Shown: one piece after another, positions 62,301 to 64,000 of the stretch
Layout of the letters: each line of letters opens with the position of its first letter
How positions within the stretch are numbered: position 1 is the stretch's first letter
Assembly: GCA_012064415.1 (NCBI GenBank)
Contig: SSNU01000279.1
Span: forward strand, 124,001-188,000
DNA from: Gyrodactylus bullatarudis
Lineage: Eukaryota; Platyhelminthes; Monogenea; Gyrodactylidea; Gyrodactylidae
Direction: 5' to 3'
Length of the DNA stretch: 64,000 nucleotides
Program-made: the position numbers and the translations under genes
Notes under the pieces: generated by a model
Told to the model about the DNA's origin: nothing
Databases searched by the model: none
Seen by the model: only the letters and a program-made list of their open reading frames with translations

Positions 62301-64000
62301 CAACACATTAGACTCATAATTTTAGGGTATTAAATAGTAGAAGCATTTGATTTGATTGATAAATTATTTATAGGAAGAATGTTCAATATGCAAATTGGTA
62401 ATTGAAACTGTTTATCAATACCTGGAAGACAATAAAAACATTGATAAAATTGAAGAAGCCTTGGATGCTGTTTGTAGTCTATTACCTGGAAAGTACAGTG
62501 ATAAATGTCAGAAATTCGTGCAAGTTCATATCAAAGTTTTGATTGATGTTATTGAGAAAAAGCTACCGCCCCAGTTGGCCTGTGAAAAGTTGAATCTCTG
62601 TCAAAGGACTGTTAAGAAGCCTAGCTACAAGAATGTTCTATGCCAAGAATGTGATCTAATCATAGAATATATTTATTCAAAGTTATCTGATGATAAAACT
62701 CAGGAGGAAATTCGCAAAGTTCTCGACCACGTTTGCTACCCTCTGCCAAATTCGTACAAAGATAAGGTAATCAATTTTGAGACCATCTTCAATTGAAAAT
62801 TTGGTTCAGTTGACTTGAAATGTTCCTTCTAACCATTTCATACTTTGAATAGCTTGAATAAAGATCAATTTTAAACTACTGTAATTAGACTGAATGTAAA
62901 TTTGGTTGATATGAAGTTGGGAATTTATGATTTTCACAGGAATCTCGATGTTTTAATAAAAAGTTTGAATGCTAAAGATTTTTTGCAATCCTACTCATGT
63001 TGCCCACTTTTACCAGTTGAAAAAAAAATTATTTCTAATGAAAAATATGGCGATTATTCAAATTTCAAATTTTTTTCAATCATCGAAACTTGATTGATTT
63101 TAAAATCGTGAAAATCGAATTTCAGTTCCCAAACGATAGTGTGCATAAGATCAGATTTAGTTGGTTTCCTTGTCCAATCTTGATCCTGAAAAACTCTTTC
63201 GATCAGCCTCCCACTTTCGAATCAATAAAAATTTTCAGCTCAAAGTTCGAAAAAATGGGATTTTGGCGCCAAATGGGAATTTGAAAAATGACCATATTTT
63301 TCATAGGAATAATTTTTTCAGAATTTCTTTCTTCAAATGGTAAAAGTAGGCAAAATGAGTAGGATTTCAAAAAATTTTTAACCCTAGTACGAAATCTCGG
63401 GTTATTTTCACCCCGTTTGTATTGAATCCCTCATAAGAAAAATAAATTTTCTGAGGAGGGTAGAAAATCATTGATTCCCAACTTCATATCAATTAGCTTT
63501 ATTTACTGTTTATTCATATACTTTTACGGTCTCATCCCTATCAGTTTTGTCCAATAAGATAAGAGTAATAGTACAGTACAAGAGTTTACTTATGATTATA
63601 AAGTTTTGATAATCAAAAGAATGGAATAATAGACATAATCTTTCATCAGATTTAATTTAACTACCGTCAAAACGTTTGAATGACTATTTTAACTTATGGA
63701 AAATATTAACTTTCTTCAATTCTTCCAGTGTTTGCAGATAATCGATGATTATTCTGTTACTCTAATTCGCCTCCTAATCGAGGGAACCAGTCCACGGCAA
63801 ATTTGTGAAGTAAATCTCAGTTTTTACTAAATTTTCCTCTAAAGGTACTCAAGTTTTGTCCAGCCTTTGCTTTATGCCCAAAGAATGATTTCAATTTTAT
63901 CTGTTCATCCTCTTTCCATGCTAAAATCTGCAATGCCCAGGCAAATTGTTCCGGGAAAAAATGGAGACGTCGATTTCTCTCAATATCTGAGCAACACTCT
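53371..64000 (+). CDS. Multi-saposin precursor (prosaposin-like), runs off the window
   Basis: Exons, all phase 0: 53371-53526, 53555-53782, 53808-54137, 54184-54669, 54731-54814, 57520-57879, 58825-58899, 61569-61769, 62053-62262, 62374-62766, 63729-63809 and 63845 onward. Prosaposins are secretory/lysosomal precursors whose modules bind lipids. A signal peptide starts at 53371 (MRASMLLIFLVLFSLAYSQ); an in-frame ATG at 53284 is less likely. Complete or nearly complete six-Cys modules include VCKDCMELVEDLK...VCESIFLC, TCQNCQDNIL...YICQAVNQC, SCKICKSFLSD, LTCSKCEAILTN...FCRIANVC, ECSICKLVIETVY...ACEKLNLC and LCQECDLIIEYIY...ICEVLKFC. At least six or seven modules are present. Intron sizes span 25 nt to about 2.7 kb. 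A join near 57763-57835 is uncertain; I left it unspliced. Confidence 0.85.
56618..56797 (+). CDS. Short ORF, possible retroelement gag remnant (59 aa)
   Basis: An ATG-started frame encodes MIESSLASPDRLSYLEDT and continues as a soluble, acidic peptide ending DTTQCV. Its composition is much more protein-like than the surrounding intron. The sequence just upstream (56380-56610) has LTR-like traits such as a TATA-rich start and an AATAAA, but no second LTR was found. Function not assigned. Confidence 0.3.
   Translation: MIESSLASPDRLSYLEDTIPQGSVLTATADKVSVASTSAVKDSEDNIIDGKTFDTTQCV
56973..57375. repeat. Inverted repeat with 167-bp arms and mirrored ORFs
   Basis: 56973-57139 and 57209-57375 are inverted copies with about a dozen differences. 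Read outward from the centre, both arms encode almost the same Tyr/Asn/Ser-rich peptide (YYQSYYSNNS, then NPYSLRNTT or NPYFLRNTT, then STDRPIQARR). The spacer is about 69 bp. Several differences fall at third codon positions, which hints that the sequence was coding before duplication. Confidence 0.75.
58042..58668. mobile_element. hAT-type non-autonomous element, family C, copy 2 (627 bp)
   Basis: Flanked by an exact 8-bp direct repeat ATGATTAC (58034-58041 and 58669-58676). The right end reads, in reverse complement, TAGGACCTCAAAAAAGTACT, matching family C ends; the left end has lost part of its terminal repeat (TAGTACCAAAA). The interior is a reverse-orientation match to 26998-27544. Located in a saposin-gene intron. 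Confidence 0.85.
59231..60967 (-). pseudogene. hAT transposase pseudogene containing a 27-nt intron
   Basis: Minus-strand frame in a saposin-gene intron. It opens with a BED zinc finger (WIWSHFEKN...CKVCREIL...MRHVNTKH), followed after a short intron (60542-60568, GTAAGTG...CATTAG) by the RNase-H-like core (ITFDMGRSSADDNYLAVTV; GIIDEGTNMISALK; CVSHRLNLVLKN) and ends with the hAT dimerisation segment ARDILACPSSSVSCDRIFSS. All parts share one frame, but in-frame stops occur at 60011-60013 and at 59522-59524 with more beyond, so it is not functional as it stands. TACTTTAAC occurs at 58932-58940 and again at 61207-61215, a possible target duplication, though the terminal repeats are not obvious. 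Confidence 0.85.
60542..60568 (-). other. 27-nt intron inside the hAT transposase
   Basis: GTAAGT donor and CATTAG acceptor on the minus strand. The frame ends shortly after the donor (SNKLVSVRY then stop), while the frame after the acceptor continues the transposase (NIFLQNNTDAMTIFYITFD). Phase 0 is kept. Confidence 0.75.
62906..63492. repeat. Fold-back MITE, family B, copy 2 (about 587 bp)
   Basis: The ends TTGATATGAAGTTGGGAAT and its reverse complement enclose arms that match copy 1 at 9355-10081, including TTTTGCAATCCTACTCATGT and TCAGCTCAAAGTTCGAAAAA. It is shorter than copy 1 through internal loss. It lies entirely in a saposin-gene intron (62767-63728). Confidence 0.75.

Noticed and set aside
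1..64000. CRISPR arrays, rRNA genes, bacterial operons or plasmid origins
   Set aside because: No regularly spaced direct repeats or rRNA-like sequence; gene structure and introns show a eukaryotic chromosome.

Overview
This is a eukaryotic, metazoan nuclear window, strongly AT-rich, with spliceosomal introns, transposons and animal gene families. The sequence does not name the species. Two things narrow it. A DNAI7 (CASC1) homolog implies motile cilia. Many introns are only 22-46 nt long and keep GT..AG and the reading frame. Introns that short in an animal recall dicyemid mesozoans; that placement is an inference, not a proof.

Layout. Positions 1-31.8 kb are gene-poor. They hold fold-back repeats (families A and B, plus three unrelated inverted repeats), a piggyBac deletion derivative flanked by TTAA, two hAT-type non-autonomous elements (one carrying a tRNA-like sequence), LINE 3' ends and one unrecognised exon (17682-18237). 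Positions 31.8-34.2 kb carry a LINE tail joined in frame to a Penelope-like retroelement with reverse transcriptase and GIY-YIG endonuclease. Positions 35.4-53.3 kb are gene-dense: an unrecognised ORF (-), a USP36/42-like deubiquitinase (+), a 5'-truncated LINE (-), a ZIP13-like zinc transporter (+), a CLPB-like ankyrin/AAA+ disaggregase (+), then a minus-strand run STAMBP/AMSH, unknown 184-aa protein, mitochondrial EARS2, CHORDC1 and DNAI7 with gaps of about 100-150 bp, then DPM3 (+) and UBL4A (-). From 53.37 kb to the right edge runs a multi-saposin precursor (+). Its introns range from 25 nt to about 2.7 kb, and the large ones hold a hAT transposase, a family C hAT element with an exact 8-bp target duplication, a mirrored gag-like inverted repeat and a family B fold-back element.

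How the genes relate. Most are unlinked housekeeping functions: ubiquitin and JAMM deubiquitination, mitochondrial translation and proteostasis, HSP90 co-chaperone, ER mannosyl-donor synthesis, tail-anchored protein targeting, axonemal dynein assembly and lysosomal lipid handling. The notable feature is architecture: tiny introns, very short intergenic gaps, divergent start pairs and collinear gene runs beside large transposon-filled deserts. All exon models were built by hand from reading frame and GT..AG sites; no transcript evidence was available.
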